Shown here in pieces: positions 42,236-51,790 of a stretch of DNA of 64,000 bases. Position 1 is the stretch's first letter, and every line of letters begins with the position of its first letter. Below the pieces are notes generated by a model that saw only the letters and a list, made by a program, of their open reading frames with translations, was not told the DNA's origin and did not search any database. The position numbers and the translations under genes are program-made. The stretch comes from Microbispora hainanensis (GTDB taxonomy: Bacteria > Actinomycetota > Actinomycetes > Streptosporangiales > Streptosporangiaceae): positions 1 through 64,000 of the forward strand of contig NZ_VIRM01000023.1 of assembly GCF_006874475.1 (NCBI RefSeq), in the 5' to 3' direction.

Positions 42236-43831
42236 CTACTTGGCGCCGAGGTCGGCGACATTGATCGTCCACACGGGGTGGTACGCCACACCGGTGACGG
42301 ACGCGGCCGCCACGATGTTCTGACCGGGCTGGATCAGCGGCATGAACGGACCGGTCGCGTTGAGCTTCTGCTGGAAGTCGGTGTACGCCTGCGTGCGGTC
42401 GTCGTCGGTCACCGCGGCGGCCGCCTTGTCGGCCGCGGCCTCGACGTCCTTGTCCGCGCCCGCCTTCCATCCGGCCCGCAGGCCGACCAGCTTGCCCGGC
42501 GCGAACGACAGGTAGTTGCTGGGGTCGGGGAAGTCGGGGCCCCAGTACCACAGGCCCAGCTCCTCCTTGCCGTTGCGGTAGTTGTCCAGGGCGGTGGTGA
42601 CCGGCGCGGGGGTCAGCTCGACCGTGATGCCGACGTCCTTGAGGTTGGCCTGGATGCGCTCGGCCAGCGGCTGGAAGGACAGGCCGTTCACGGTCAGCTC
42701 GCTGGGATACTCCAGCTTGACCGTGGGGTCGGTCACACCGCTCGCCGCGAGCGCCGCCTTGGCGCCCTCGACGTCGCGCGTGGCCGCCTGGCCGGCGGGG
42801 AGCGCGCCGAGGAACATCGACGGGATGATGCCCGACGCCTGGGTCGAGCCCTCGCCGGCCAGCTCCAGCAGACCCTGGTAGTCGATGCCCTTGCGCACCG
42901 CCTCGACGAACCTGGGGTTGGAGGTGACCTTGCTGACGCCCGAGTCCTGATTGGCGAGCAGGAAGAACACGTACGCCGAGGTGGTCCGGTTGACCTGCAG
43001 GCCGCCGGAGATGCCGCCGACCTGGTCGCCGGACAGGTTCAGCGCCACCTGGCTGTCGCCGCGCTGCACGTTGAGCTTCTGCGTGGCCGACTCGACGTTG
43101 CGGATGACCACCTTGTCGTAGTACGGCTTCTTCGCGCCCCAGTAGTTCGCGTTCGCCTTCAGCACGACCTGGCTGCTCACGTTGAACGACTCGATCGTGT
43201 ACGGCCCCGAGCCGGCCGAGGTGGAGTTGAGGTACTGCTCGGCCTTGTCGCCCGGGTCGTCCGTCGCGCCGTGCTCCTTGGCCGCCTTCGCGTTGAGGAT
43301 GCCGAGCGCGGGGTTGGGCAGGATGTACGGAAGCGCCGGGTTGGAGGTCTTCGACGTCAGCGTGATGGTCGAGTCGTCGGTCTTGGCGATCTCCACGCCG
43401 TCGAGCAGGAACGACGGCGTGCCCTTCATATCGCGCACGCGGGTGAGCGAGAACACCACGTCGTCGGCCGTCACCGGGGAGCCGTCGGCGAACTTCGCGC
43501 CCTGCCGCAGCTTGAGCGTGAGCGTCTTGCCGTCGGGCGACAGTTCGTACGACTCGGCGAGCGACGGCACCGGCTTGGTGACGTCGGAGCCGTCGAACGT
43601 GAGAAGCGTGTCGTAGGTCGCCTTGTCGACGATCAGGCCGGTCGGCTCGTAGGTCCGGCCCGGGTCCGCCGTCTTGAGGTCGAACGAGGTGTCTATCACG
43701 AGCGTCTTGCCCGCGGCGCCGCTGGGGGTGCTGCTGGACGAGCCGCCGCCGGAGCAGGCCGCGAGGGCGAGGGCGCCGGTGAGCACAACCGGGAGCAGGC
43801 CGGCCCTCACCTGCCACGAACGGGTCGTCAT
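42236..43831 (-). CDS. ABC transporter substrate-binding lipoprotein, peptide/opine family 5
   Basis: A 531-aa family-5 extracellular solute-binding protein. A lipoprotein signal peptide (VRAGLLPVVLTGALALAACS) ends in lipobox LAAC. Family features follow: LVIDTSFDLKTADPG, ESYELSPDGKTLTLKLRQGA, AKFADGSPVTADDVVFSL. ATG 43831 has GGAGG seven bases upstream. First gene of a six-gene operon with two permeases, two ATPases and an M24-fold protein, and divergent from an Lrp/AsnC regulator. The ligand may be a peptide or amide that the M24 protein then hydrolyses (inference). Confidence 0.93.
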   Translation of the reverse strand: MTTRSWQVRAGLLPVVLTGALALAACSGGGSSSSTPSGAAGKTLVIDTSFDLKTADPGRTYEPTGLIVDKATYDTLLTFDGSDVTKPVPSLAESYELSPDGKTLTLKLRQGAKFADGSPVTADDVVFSLTRVRDMKGTPSFLLDGVEIAKTDDSTITLTSKTSNPALPYILPNPALGILNAKAAKEHGATDDPGDKAEQYLNSTSAGSGPYTIESFNVSSQVVLKANANYWGAKKPYYDKVVIRNVESATQKLNVQRGDSQVALNLSGDQVGGISGGLQVNRTTSAYVFFLLANQDSGVSKVTSNPRFVEAVRKGIDYQGLLELAGEGSTQASGIIPSMFLGALPAGQAATRDVEGAKAALAASGVTDPTVKLEYPSELTVNGLSFQPLAERIQANLKDVGITVELTPAPVTTALDNYRNGKEELGLWYWGPDFPDPSNYLSFAPGKLVGLRAGWKAGADKDVEAAADKAAAAVTDDDRTQAYTDFQQKLNATGPFMPLIQPGQNIVAAASVTGVAYHPVWTINVADLGAK

Positions 43832-43850
43832 TATGTGTCCTCCGAAAACA

Positions 43851-43865
43851 GGCCAACTCTTGGCC
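43851..43865. promoter_or_regulatory. Candidate Lrp/AsnC operator between transporter and regulator
   Basis: GGCCAA-CTC-TTGGCC: a perfect 6-bp inverted repeat with a 3-base centre in the 130-bp divergent region, 20 bp upstream of the binding-protein ATG. Confidence 0.5.
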
Positions 43866-43961
43866 GTATGGACGTTTGGTCGCCGATCGTCCAGGATTGT
43901 CCGGCAGAAAGTCCAGCTCGTGCGGCCAGGCCGAGACGAATCTCCCACGGAGGATGAAGCA

Positions 43962-44630
<669 letters not shown>

Positions 44631-44633
44631 GTG

Positions 44634-44981
44634 TCAGGCGACTTCGGCGCAGACGCTGACGTGGGTGGCGTCGTCGCCCTCGAACTGGAACTCCTCCACC
44701 AGGCGCAGCCGCCCGTCCTCGGCCGTCTCGATGCGGCTGACGCTGCGGCCGCTCGCGCGCTCGCCGGTCTTCAGCAGGTGGACGTAGGACAGCTCGATGC
44801 GGTCGCTGTCCCGCGTGCCCACGAACCGGCCGTGGACGACGGTGTCGCCCGTGTAGTGCCCCCAGATGACGCCGCCCGACTCCTCGTAGGCGAACTCGGT
44901 CGGCGCGTCGGCGTCCACCACGCTGGCCGTGGAGCTGACCATGACGAAGCGGCGGCCGTTGAGCAGGTCTGTGTCGTTCAC
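44634..44981 (-). CDS. Small beta-barrel protein of the 'N-acetylglutamate synthase-like' (function unknown) group
   Basis: A 115-aa beta-rich protein: LLNGRRFVMVSSTASVVDAD, FAYEESGGVIWGHYTGDTVV, GRFVGTRDSDRIELSYVHLL, RLRLVEEFQF. This repeated strand pattern matches a small family often annotated as n-acetylglutamate synthase, but it has no acetyltransferase motifs, so that name is doubtful. GTG 44981 marks the start of homology. Convergent with the Lrp gene. Confidence 0.72.
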   Translation of the reverse strand: MNDTDLLNGRRFVMVSSTASVVDADAPTEFAYEESGGVIWGHYTGDTVVHGRFVGTRDSDRIELSYVHLLKTGERASGRSVSRIETAEDGRLRLVEEFQFEGDDATHVSVCAEVA

Positions 44982-45108
44982 GAGTCCGCATCGTGCCGAA
45001 CCGAACGAGATTCGCAACCCGCTCTGGACGTTCCGTCCGCCGGACCCCGTCCGGGCGGGTGATCCGTCCAGATCACCCGCCGTGACCGGGCCCGGACGCG
45101 ACAGGGTG

Positions 45109-46137
45109 TCAGCGGCCCACGATCTCGGCGAGGGCGGCGAGCGCCGCACCCCGGGCGCCCGCCATGTCGAGGTCCTCGACCAGCGTCACCGAGGCCACCC
45201 GCCGCTGCTCCTCGCGCAGCAGGGTGTGCTCACGGACCTTCTCCAGGAACCACTCGCGGAAGTCCGGGGCCGCCTCGACCACCCCGCCGCCCAGGAAGTA
45301 CGCGTCCGGGTCGGTGAAGTTGGCCGCGATCGTGAACAGCCTGCCGATGGCCATCGCCTGCTGCTCGAAGACCTTGAGCGCGAGCGGGTCGCCGTTCTCC
45401 GCGTAGCCGCGCAGCAGCTTGGCGGCCTTCCCGACCGGCTCGACCTTGTGGAGCTCGTGATCGGGGAAACGGGTCAGCCAGTAGGGCAGCAGGTTCTTCT
45501 CGATGCCGGTCAGCGAGGCGACGCTCTCGGCGTCCCCCACGAAGCCGCAGTTGCACTCGGGAAGCGGCTGGCCGTCCTCAAGCAGGCCCTGCAGCGGGAT
45601 GTGGACGTGCCCGAGCTCGCCGGCCATCCCGGCGGCGCCCTTCACCACGTGCCCCGACTGGATGACGCCGCCGCCGAGCCCGGTGCCGACGATCGCCGAG
45701 ACCGACGAGTGCTGCCAGGCGTCCGGCCCGAAGCGTACGTGGTGGGAGTAGAGCGCCGCGGCGTTGCCGTCGTTGTTGTAGACGACCGGCAGCCCCAGCC
45801 GCGACTCCAGGGCCCCGCGGAAGTCGAAGCCGAACCAGCCGGGATCGACGAAGTTGGTCGCGCCCTTGGAGGAGATCACCCCGTCGGCGCTGGCCGGGCC
45901 CGGGGTGTCCAGGCCCACCGCGCGTACGGCGGAACGCGGCGTGCCGGTCAGCTCCAGCACGTTGTCGAGGGCGAGCAGAAGCTGCTCGACCGCGACCTCG
46001 GGACCCTCCCGCACGAGGCTGGGGGTCTCGACCAACCGGTCCACCAGGAACCGCCCTGAGGCGTCCAGAACGGTCGCGTTGTTGCTTGTGCCGCCGTTGT
46101 CGAGCCCGACGACGACCCAGGACCCTGCATCTGCCAT
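45109..46137 (-). CDS. ROK-family kinase (glucokinase-like)
   Basis: A 342-aa sugar kinase of the ROK family. The ATP-binding loop is VVGLDNGGTSNNATVLD. The catalytic region has VYNNDGNAAALYSHHVRF with the Asp base, IVGTGLGGGVIQSGHVVKG, and GELGHVHIPLQ. The ROK zinc motif is partly kept (ECNCGFVGDAESV; the third Cys is Asp). Probably phosphorylates glucose or another hexose at C6; specificity cannot be told. ATG 46137. The open frame continues upstream without homology. Confidence 0.85.
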   Translation of the reverse strand: MADAGSWVVVGLDNGGTSNNATVLDASGRFLVDRLVETPSLVREGPEVAVEQLLLALDNVLELTGTPRSAVRAVGLDTPGPASADGVISSKGATNFVDPGWFGFDFRGALESRLGLPVVYNNDGNAAALYSHHVRFGPDAWQHSSVSAIVGTGLGGGVIQSGHVVKGAAGMAGELGHVHIPLQGLLEDGQPLPECNCGFVGDAESVASLTGIEKNLLPYWLTRFPDHELHKVEPVGKAAKLLRGYAENGDPLALKVFEQQAMAIGRLFTIAANFTDPDAYFLGGGVVEAAPDFREWFLEKVREHTLLREEQRRVASVTLVEDLDMAGARGAALAALAEIVGR

Positions 46138-46629
46138 TGGGGGTTGTCCTTTGCGTTCGCGCGTTTCAGTGCGAAGACTACGAGAGTCGGGCGCGCGGGG
46201 CACCGGCCCCCTCGCAACAATCCGGGCGGCGGGGGAGCAAGGGGCCCGGGCGTGACGACGCGCGGGTGCCGGCGGTGAAAGATTCAGTTCGCGCCGTGGC
46301 CCGTGCCCGGCCGTCCGCGGCCCCTGCCGTGCCCCTGAGCTGCGCGGGCGTCGCCGCCGCCGGGGCGGGCCCGGACCGGGGGCGGCGGGGTCCGTTGACC
46401 CGTTCCGCGACCCGGAGAAAACATCTGCGTCCGGGGGCCGCAGCGTCGCGACCCATCTGTCCCAGTGGCCGCGGCCCCGAGCGGGAGCGCGCCTACCCTC
46501 GCCTGTCCGTGCGTGCCCGCGCCTGCCCGTGTTCGACCGTGCGCGCCCGGCGCCTGTCTCGGTGAGGGGGCGCGGCCCGCGAGCGGGACGGCGTGCCGAA
46601 CGAGCAGATGCGCAGAAATCGAGGTACGC
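46138..46629. other. Gene-free divergent interval
   Basis: The 492 bp between the ROK kinase and the secreted CBM2 protein hold no supported gene; frames across it are low-complexity. It must contain both promoters, but I see no -10/-35 pair convincing enough to name. Confidence 0.5.
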
Positions 46630-47955
46630 ATGAAGCAGTTCCGTCCCGTCCGAGGGCATCGCCTCGCGGCCCGCGGTTTGCCGGGCTCTCCGGTGGCGCG
46701 CCTGGTCGCGGCCCTGGCCGCGCTGGTCGCCGGCCTCGCGGTCGTGCTGGTGCCCGGCACCGCCACCGCGGCTCCCGTCTGCAAAGTGGACTACACGACC
46801 AACCAGTGGCCCGGCGGCTTCACCGCCTCGGTGCGGCTCACCAACCTCGGCTCGGCGGTCAGCGGATGGACGCTGCGCTGGACGGCGGACACCGGCCAGC
46901 AGATCACCAACGCCTGGAGCGCCCAGGTCAGCCAGTCGGGCACGAGCGTCACCGCGACCAACGTCGCGTGGAACGGCTCGCTGGCGACGGGCGGCGTGGC
47001 CGACTTCGGGTTCCAGGGCACCTGGTCGGGCAGCCTCACGACGCCGTCCGACTGGTCGCTGAACGGCGTGCCGTGCGGCGGCGTCTCCTCCCCCTCGCCC
47101 TCGCCCAGCCCGTCGCCGAGCCCGTCGCCGACCGTGGACCACTCGCCGTCCCCGTCTCCGTCCCCGTCGCCCACGGTGGACCACTCGCCGTCCCCGTCCC
47201 CGTCCCCGTCTCCGTCCCCTTCGCCGTCTCCCTCGCCCAGCCCGTCGGTGACGCCCACGCCGTCCGGCTGCTCCGGGACCGGGCTGGTCGTCTGCTCGGG
47301 CTTCGAGGACCAGTCGGGCACGCCGTCGGGTGAGTGGCAGGTGACCACCCCGAACTGCTCGGGCACCGGCACCGCCACGATCGACACCGCCACCGTGCAC
47401 AGCGGCGGCAAGTCGCTGCGGATCAACGGCGGCGGCAACTACTGCAACCACATCTTCGCCGCGACCACCAAGAACGTCTCCGGCATCGCGCCCGTGGTGT
47501 ACGGCCGCATGTGGGTGCGCCACACGACCGCGCTCCCGGCGACCCACGTCTCGATGATCACGATGTCGGACTCCAGGGACGGCGGCAGGGACCTGCGCAT
47601 CGGCGGCCAGAACGGCGCTCTCCAGTGGAACCGGGAGTCCGACGACGCCACGCTGCCCGAGCAGAGCCCCTCCGGCGTCGCGCTGAGCTCCCCGCTGCCC
47701 GTCAACCGCTGGGTCTGCCTGCGCTTCCAGATCGACACCACGCAGCAGGCCATGCGTACGTACCTGGACGACCAGGAGATCGCCGGCCTGCGGGTGGACG
47801 GCACGCCGACCACCGACGTGGACGCCCAGTGGCTGCGCCGCTCCACCGCGCCCCGGCCGACGACGCTCCGCCTGGGCTGGGAGAGCTACGGCAGCGACTC
47901 CGACACCATCTGGTACGACGACGTGGCGCTGGGGTCGAGCCCGATCGGCTGCTGA
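46630..47955 (+). CDS. Secreted Cip1-like protein with N-terminal CBM2
   Basis: A 441-aa secreted protein. The signal peptide ([20 protein letters not shown]) ends at ATAAP. A family 2 cellulose-binding module follows ([40 protein letters not shown], the bracketing Cys pair). Next is a Ser-Pro linker with two TVDH interruptions (about residues 155-212), then a C-terminal ~210-residue jelly-roll domain matching Trichoderma Cip1 and its bacterial relatives ([65 protein letters not shown]). Cip1 is co-induced with cellulases; glucuronan-lyase activity has been proposed. ATG 46630 is preceded by GAGG. Confidence 0.85.
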   Translation: MKQFRPVRGHRLAARGLPGSPVARLVAALAALVAGLAVVLVPGTATAAPVCKVDYTTNQWPGGFTASVRLTNLGSAVSGWTLRWTADTGQQITNAWSAQVSQSGTSVTATNVAWNGSLATGGVADFGFQGTWSGSLTTPSDWSLNGVPCGGVSSPSPSPSPSPSPSPTVDHSPSPSPSPSPTVDHSPSPSPSPSPSPSPSPSPSPSVTPTPSGCSGTGLVVCSGFEDQSGTPSGEWQVTTPNCSGTGTATIDTATVHSGGKSLRINGGGNYCNHIFAATTKNVSGIAPVVYGRMWVRHTTALPATHVSMITMSDSRDGGRDLRIGGQNGALQWNRESDDATLPEQSPSGVALSSPLPVNRWVCLRFQIDTTQQAMRTYLDDQEIAGLRVDGTPTTDVDAQWLRRSTAPRPTTLRLGWESYGSDSDTIWYDDVALGSSPIGC

Positions 47956-48030
47956 TCAGCGCCCTTCAGGGGTAGATAGCCGGGTGTCCGCCCTGTGCGG
48001 TCACGCTCGACCGTGGTCCCGTTTCGTCCG

Positions 48031-48060
48031 GCGCCCGGCCTCCCGCGGGAGGCCGGGCGC
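48031..48060. other. 30-bp perfect palindrome upstream of hemerythrin gene
   Basis: Fourteen-base arms (GCGCCCGGCCTCCC and its complement) surround a central GC, so the whole 30 bp is self-complementary. It lies 75 bp after the CBM2 gene and 21 bp before the hemerythrin ATG, covering the likely leader. It may terminate the upstream transcript or fold in the leader. Confidence 0.6.
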
Positions 48061-48081
48061 CGTATCAGAGGGGAGAGGGAC

Positions 48082-48663
48082 ATGACCGAGACGCAGCACC
48101 CGGTGCCGGAACTCATGAAGGAAGGCGACGTCGTCGACCTGCTCATCCACCAGCACGCGCTGATCAGGGAGATGTTCGACGAGGTGGAGCACGCCGCGCC
48201 GGACCGGCGCGCCGAGCCGTTCCGGCGGCTGGTGCGCATGCTGGCCGTCCACGAGACGGCGGAGGAGGAGATCGTCCACCCCTACACCCGGCTGCGGGTG
48301 GACGGGGGAACGGGCGTAGTGGCCGACCGGCTCAAGGAGGAGCGCGAGGCCAAGGAGATGCTCCTCAGGCTGAACGAGATGGGCCCCGAGCACCCCGGCT
48401 TCATGTCCGAGCTCGACCGGCTGCGGATGGCCGTGCTCACGCACGCGCGGGCCGAGGAGCGCTACGAGTTCACCAGGCTCCGGGCCGAGACGACGGCGGC
48501 CGAGCGGCGGGCGATGGCGCTCGGGGTCCGGGCCGCCGAGGCGATGGCCCCCACCCGTCCGCGCCCGGGGGTGGAGTCGATGACGCGCAACCTGCTGCTG
48601 GGCCCGCCGGCGGCGATCATGGATCGGGCGCGCGACCTGATCCGGCAGGCGATGCGCGGGTAA
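48082..48663 (+). CDS. Hemerythrin HHE-domain protein
   Basis: A 193-aa protein whose first 130 residues form a hemerythrin four-helix bundle binding a di-iron site. Ligand-type motifs are LIHQHALIREMFDEVEH, LAVHETAEEEIVHP, and VLTHARAEERYEF, giving the His/Glu set. A helical C-terminal tail (ARDLIRQAMRG) follows. Likely O2, NO or iron sensing or storage in the cytoplasm. GGGAGAGGGA precedes the ATG. Confidence 0.88.
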   Translation: MTETQHPVPELMKEGDVVDLLIHQHALIREMFDEVEHAAPDRRAEPFRRLVRMLAVHETAEEEIVHPYTRLRVDGGTGVVADRLKEEREAKEMLLRLNEMGPEHPGFMSELDRLRMAVLTHARAEERYEFTRLRAETTAAERRAMALGVRAAEAMAPTRPRPGVESMTRNLLLGPPAAIMDRARDLIRQAMRG

Positions 48664-48719
48664 GGGCACGACCCCCGGCCCGGACCCGTACGCGTACGGG
48701 CCCGGGCCGGGGCGCGTCC

Positions 48720-49919
48720 TCAGTGGGTGCGCAGGCTGTAGAGGGGATGGGTGCCCTCGGTCTCCAGGCGGTACTCGTCGCCCGACCTGGCGCGGTTGTC
48801 GTCGATGACGCGCTCGCTGGGCGGTTCCTCCCCGCCCATGAGCTGGTCCTGCCAGCGCTGGAACCGCTCGTGGGCCTCCTGGACATACCCGGTGCCCAGG
48901 GTCGTGTAGTCGATCTGCGTGGAGATCAGCTCGCGCAGATACTCCTTGTTGGGCTCGAACGTCACCGGCTTCGGCAGCTCCCGGGCCACCACCTGCTCCG
49001 GCTCGCGTCCGTCGTGCCGGCGGAACATGTCCGCGGCGATCCGCAGGTGCTCCAGCTCCATGTTCAAGTGCAGCTCCCAGATCGCCTTGATCCTGGGGTT
49101 GGACTCCGTCTGCATGAACGAGTGGTACAGGTAGCACTCGTTGTACTCGTGGTTGAGCCACTGCTCCCACCACGTCTCGCCCGGATCGAGCAGCGACTCG
49201 TAGTGGGTGACGTGCTCCTCCTCGATGAGCCCGATCTCCTGGTAGAGCTGCCGCGCGATCGGCTCCATGTACGTCGGGCCGACGTTCATGTAGAAGTTCA
49301 TCGTCTGCTGCTCGGCGGACATGATGGTCAGCGCGTGCAGCTTGGAGATCGGCTTCGCCTTGTTGCGGTCGTAGTGCTCGCGGACGTTGTCGACCGGGTG
49401 GCGGTGGTGCATCTTCGTCGGCCGGCCCGGCATCACCTCGGTGAGCTGGTCGACGATCTTCTCGGCCTTGCGGTGCTCGATCATCTCGTACAGGTTGGCG
49501 TACCGGTAGAGGTGGTCGAAGTCCTCCAGCACGCCGAACTGGTAGGCCTGCTTGAGATAGGGGTCGGGCTCCATGCGGGCCACCCAGGCGGTCAGGTCCA
49601 CCGCCACCTGCTCGTAGCCGAGGGTCGTCTCCAGCACCGAGGACTGCCCCGGCAGCAGCCAGTTGACCGCCTTCTGCTGCTGGGCCTCGATGTAGCGCAC
49701 CTCGGCCAGGCGCTGCCGCACCTCCAGGTCCTGGCAGCGGCGGGCGAAATGATGGCTGAACATGATCGCTTCGATCTCGATGCCGTTCATCGTGATGATC
49801 CGGCACCGGGTGTAGGGATCGGCGCGGTCGGGGTCGATCGGTGTGACATTCAGCTCGCGCCAGTTGCGCAGCTGCCGATCCAGCGGGACTCCCCGCTCCT
49901 GCAGCGGATTGAACGTCAT
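48720..49919 (-). CDS. Ferritin-like di-iron protein of unknown function
   Basis: A 399-aa, largely helical protein. Four-helix-bundle ligand motifs are apparent: IEIEAIMFSHHFARRC, EVRYIEAQQQKAVNWLLP, YMEPIARQLYQEIGLIEEEH followed by VTHYES, and LNMELEHLRIAADMF. Repeated ExxH pairs suggest a ferritin-like carboxylate di-iron centre. Adjacent to a hemerythrin gene, hinting at shared iron or oxygen chemistry. I do not know a characterised homologue. ATG 49919 has GGGGAGGAG seven bases upstream. Confidence 0.7.
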   Translation of the reverse strand: MTFNPLQERGVPLDRQLRNWRELNVTPIDPDRADPYTRCRIITMNGIEIEAIMFSHHFARRCQDLEVRQRLAEVRYIEAQQQKAVNWLLPGQSSVLETTLGYEQVAVDLTAWVARMEPDPYLKQAYQFGVLEDFDHLYRYANLYEMIEHRKAEKIVDQLTEVMPGRPTKMHHRHPVDNVREHYDRNKAKPISKLHALTIMSAEQQTMNFYMNVGPTYMEPIARQLYQEIGLIEEEHVTHYESLLDPGETWWEQWLNHEYNECYLYHSFMQTESNPRIKAIWELHLNMELEHLRIAADMFRRHDGREPEQVVARELPKPVTFEPNKEYLRELISTQIDYTTLGTGYVQEAHERFQRWQDQLMGGEEPPSERVIDDNRARSGDEYRLETEGTHPLYSLRTH

Positions 49920-50076
49920 CTGGGTGCTCCTCCCCACGATTGGCGCTGGGCGTACCCAAACCGTGGAATGCGACAAACGTGGACATTCGGAGCCTTTGAC
50001 CTAGATTGTCATCCGGTGGGGCGGGGCCGCGGGTGGGCCCTGGGCGGGGTCGTGGGTGGGGGCCTGGGCGGGAGCC

Positions 50077-50751
50077 TCAGCCGCTGGACGCCGTCTTGGC
50101 GTGCGGGTCGCCGACCTTCTTCGACTGCGGTGAGCCCCGCTGGCGCAGGAAGATCGACAGCAGGACCATGGAGGCGACCGCCAGGAACTCCGACTGCCAG
50201 TTCTGGAGCGTGCGGTTCCAGAAGTCGGGGGAGGCCACGTAGCCGCCCCAGCCGACCGTGTCCTCCAGCTGGGCGAGCTGCTCGGTGTTGTACGCCGCGA
50301 GGCCGGCGACCGACTGGGCCAGCCAGGACAGCAGGAAGATCAGGCCCATCGCGATGCCCAGGGAATGGCTGTAGACCGCCCGCCGCCAGCCGGGCGCCGC
50401 CGCCCAGGCGGGGGAGCCGGGTTCGGCGTAGCGGCCGACCTTCTGCTCGGCATCGGTCTCCAGGCCCTCCTCGCCGGGCTTCTTCGACTCCGGTGAGCCG
50501 CGCTGGACGAGCCAGACGGTGATGAGGATGTAGAGGAAGAACTGCAGATACTCCGACTGCCAGTTCTCCGCCACGTCGACGGCGAAGCTCGACGAGGTGA
50601 CGTACTCGGCCCAGCCGACGGGGGAGCCACCGTTGGCCGCCTGCTCCGCGTTGAAGGCCGCCGCACCCGCGACCGACTGCCCGGCCAGGGCCGCCAGGAA
50701 CAGCAGCAGGAAGCACAGCGAGAGCGAGTTTTCCCTGATCAGACGCTTCAT
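50077..50751 (-). CDS. Internally duplicated membrane protein (DUF6766-like)
   Basis: A 224-aa protein made of two similar halves (about residues 6-90 and 130-215). Each has a hydrophobic helix ending in QSVAG (LAGQSVAGAAAFN and LAQSVAGLAAYN), a VGW...Y segment, WQSEYLQF/WQSEFLAV, a second helix, and QRGSPESKK/QRGSPQSKK. Four transmembrane helices in total. It looks like DUF6766; function unknown. ATG 50751 follows a GGGGGG stretch at nine bases. Last gene of a three-gene operon. Confidence 0.75.
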   Translation of the reverse strand: MKRLIRENSLSLCFLLLFLAALAGQSVAGAAAFNAEQAANGGSPVGWAEYVTSSSFAVDVAENWQSEYLQFFLYILITVWLVQRGSPESKKPGEEGLETDAEQKVGRYAEPGSPAWAAAPGWRRAVYSHSLGIAMGLIFLLSWLAQSVAGLAAYNTEQLAQLEDTVGWGGYVASPDFWNRTLQNWQSEFLAVASMVLLSIFLRQRGSPQSKKVGDPHAKTASSG

Positions 50752-50756
50752 CGCCG

Positions 50757-50849
50757 TCACCCCCCCGTCAGGCCGACGAAGATCGCGTACGCGAGGCCCA
50801 GTGCGATCATCACCAGCAGCACCACGCAGAGCGTTCGCGCGCCGTTCAC
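50757..50849 (-). CDS. 30-aa single-helix membrane peptide
   Basis: GTG 50849 overlaps the stop of the upstream lipoprotein gene (GTGA), with GAGG seven bases before it. The product is one transmembrane helix with short ends (VNGARTLCVVLLVMIALGLA then YAIFVGLTGG). It ends five bases before the next gene. The overlap and ribosome-binding site support translation; function unknown. Confidence 0.55.
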   Translation of the reverse strand: MNGARTLCVVLLVMIALGLAYAIFVGLTGG

Positions 50850-51250
50850 GTCCGCACCTCGCATTCGTACGGCTGATCGGGCCGGGGCCTGCAGCCCGCG
50901 GCCCGCACCCGCCAGCCGTCCGGGAACCGGTGCAGGAAGAGCGTGTCGCCGTCCACCCGCACGCGCGCCTCGTTGCCCCACACCTCGACGCCGCGGATCG
51001 TGCCCGCTCGCAGCCCGATGGACACGATGTCCTTCTCACAGTCGTCCAGAGATCGCGCGGCCTCGGGAGCGAGGAGACGGCACGCCGCTCCGCCCCGGCC
51101 GTCTCCGGCCGCGGACAGGAACCGCTGCGCCGTCGCGGCGACCGATGGGTCCCGCGCCGAGGCGCACCCCGTCATCACCAGCGCCGTCACCAGCGCCGCG
51201 ACCGGTGCGGTGACCGGCCTGAGGCAGACGACCGCCGCCCGTATGCCCAT
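50846..51250 (-). CDS. Small lipoprotein of unknown function
   Basis: A 134-aa exported lipoprotein. The signal (PVAALVTALVMTGCAS) carries lipobox MTGC. The mature part has a NTF2-like helix (TAQRFLSAAGDGRGGAACRL), paired cysteines, and strands RVDGDTLFLHRFPDGWRVRAAGC. Similar small actinobacterial lipoproteins are of unknown role. First gene of an operon with the 30-aa peptide and the duplicated membrane protein. Confidence 0.78.
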   Translation of the reverse strand: MGIRAAVVCLRPVTAPVAALVTALVMTGCASARDPSVAATAQRFLSAAGDGRGGAACRLLAPEAARSLDDCEKDIVSIGLRAGTIRGVEVWGNEARVRVDGDTLFLHRFPDGWRVRAAGCRPRPDQPYECEVRT

Positions 51251-51393
51251 GAACGGCGAGTACCCGAGAGGCGCAGGTGAAACCTGAACAGAGTTTTCGG
51301 TGGCAATATGCGATTAATCGCCCGGTTACACGTAGTATGGCCAAGTCCGGAAGCTGTTCCGGTGGGGTCGTCTCACCAACGGAGGTGGGACCC

Positions 51394-51768
51394 ATGCACG
51401 ACTTCCAGGTGTCGGTGGCGCAGTCACCTCCCTTCACGCTCGTCACCCTCAGCGGCGAACTCGATGTGATCACGGTCCCCCGGCTGCGTGAGCGGGTGGC
51501 ACCCCTCCTGGCCCGTCCCGCGACGCGCATCCTGTTCGACGTCGAGAAGCTGCGGTTCATCGACAGCGCCGGCATGAGAGTGCTCATCGACGCCTGCGTC
51601 CGCACCCCGCCGAAGGACGGCGACGGCGCGCTCTGCGGAATGAGCCCGCAGATGCGTCACCTGTTCTCGCTGCTCGGCCTGACCTCACGGCTCACCGTGT
51701 ATCCGACCCGCGCCGACGCGTTGAGCCATCCGGGGGCCATGCCCCCTGACACGGCCCGGGTGAGCTGA
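51394..51768 (+). CDS. STAS-domain anti-sigma factor antagonist
   Basis: A 124-aa SpoIIAA/RsbV-type protein: LVTLSGELDVITVPRLRERV, and the phosphorylation site Ser in RFIDSAGMRVLIDA. Dephosphorylated antagonists bind an anti-sigma kinase and free a stress sigma factor. The ATG at 51394 is chosen because GGAGGTGGG lies just upstream. A longer frame from ATG 51337 starts in a promoter-like region. No kinase or sigma gene is adjacent. Confidence 0.9.
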   Translation: MHDFQVSVAQSPPFTLVTLSGELDVITVPRLRERVAPLLARPATRILFDVEKLRFIDSAGMRVLIDACVRTPPKDGDGALCGMSPQMRHLFSLLGLTSRLTVYPTRADALSHPGAMPPDTARVS

Positions 51769-51790
51769 CCGGCCGGCGCGGACCGGCTCC

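Noticed and set aside
45109-47547. 812-aa version of the ROK kinase
   Set aside because: The extension is antisense to the CBM2 gene and has no ROK features; the ATG at 46137 precedes the ATP-binding loop.
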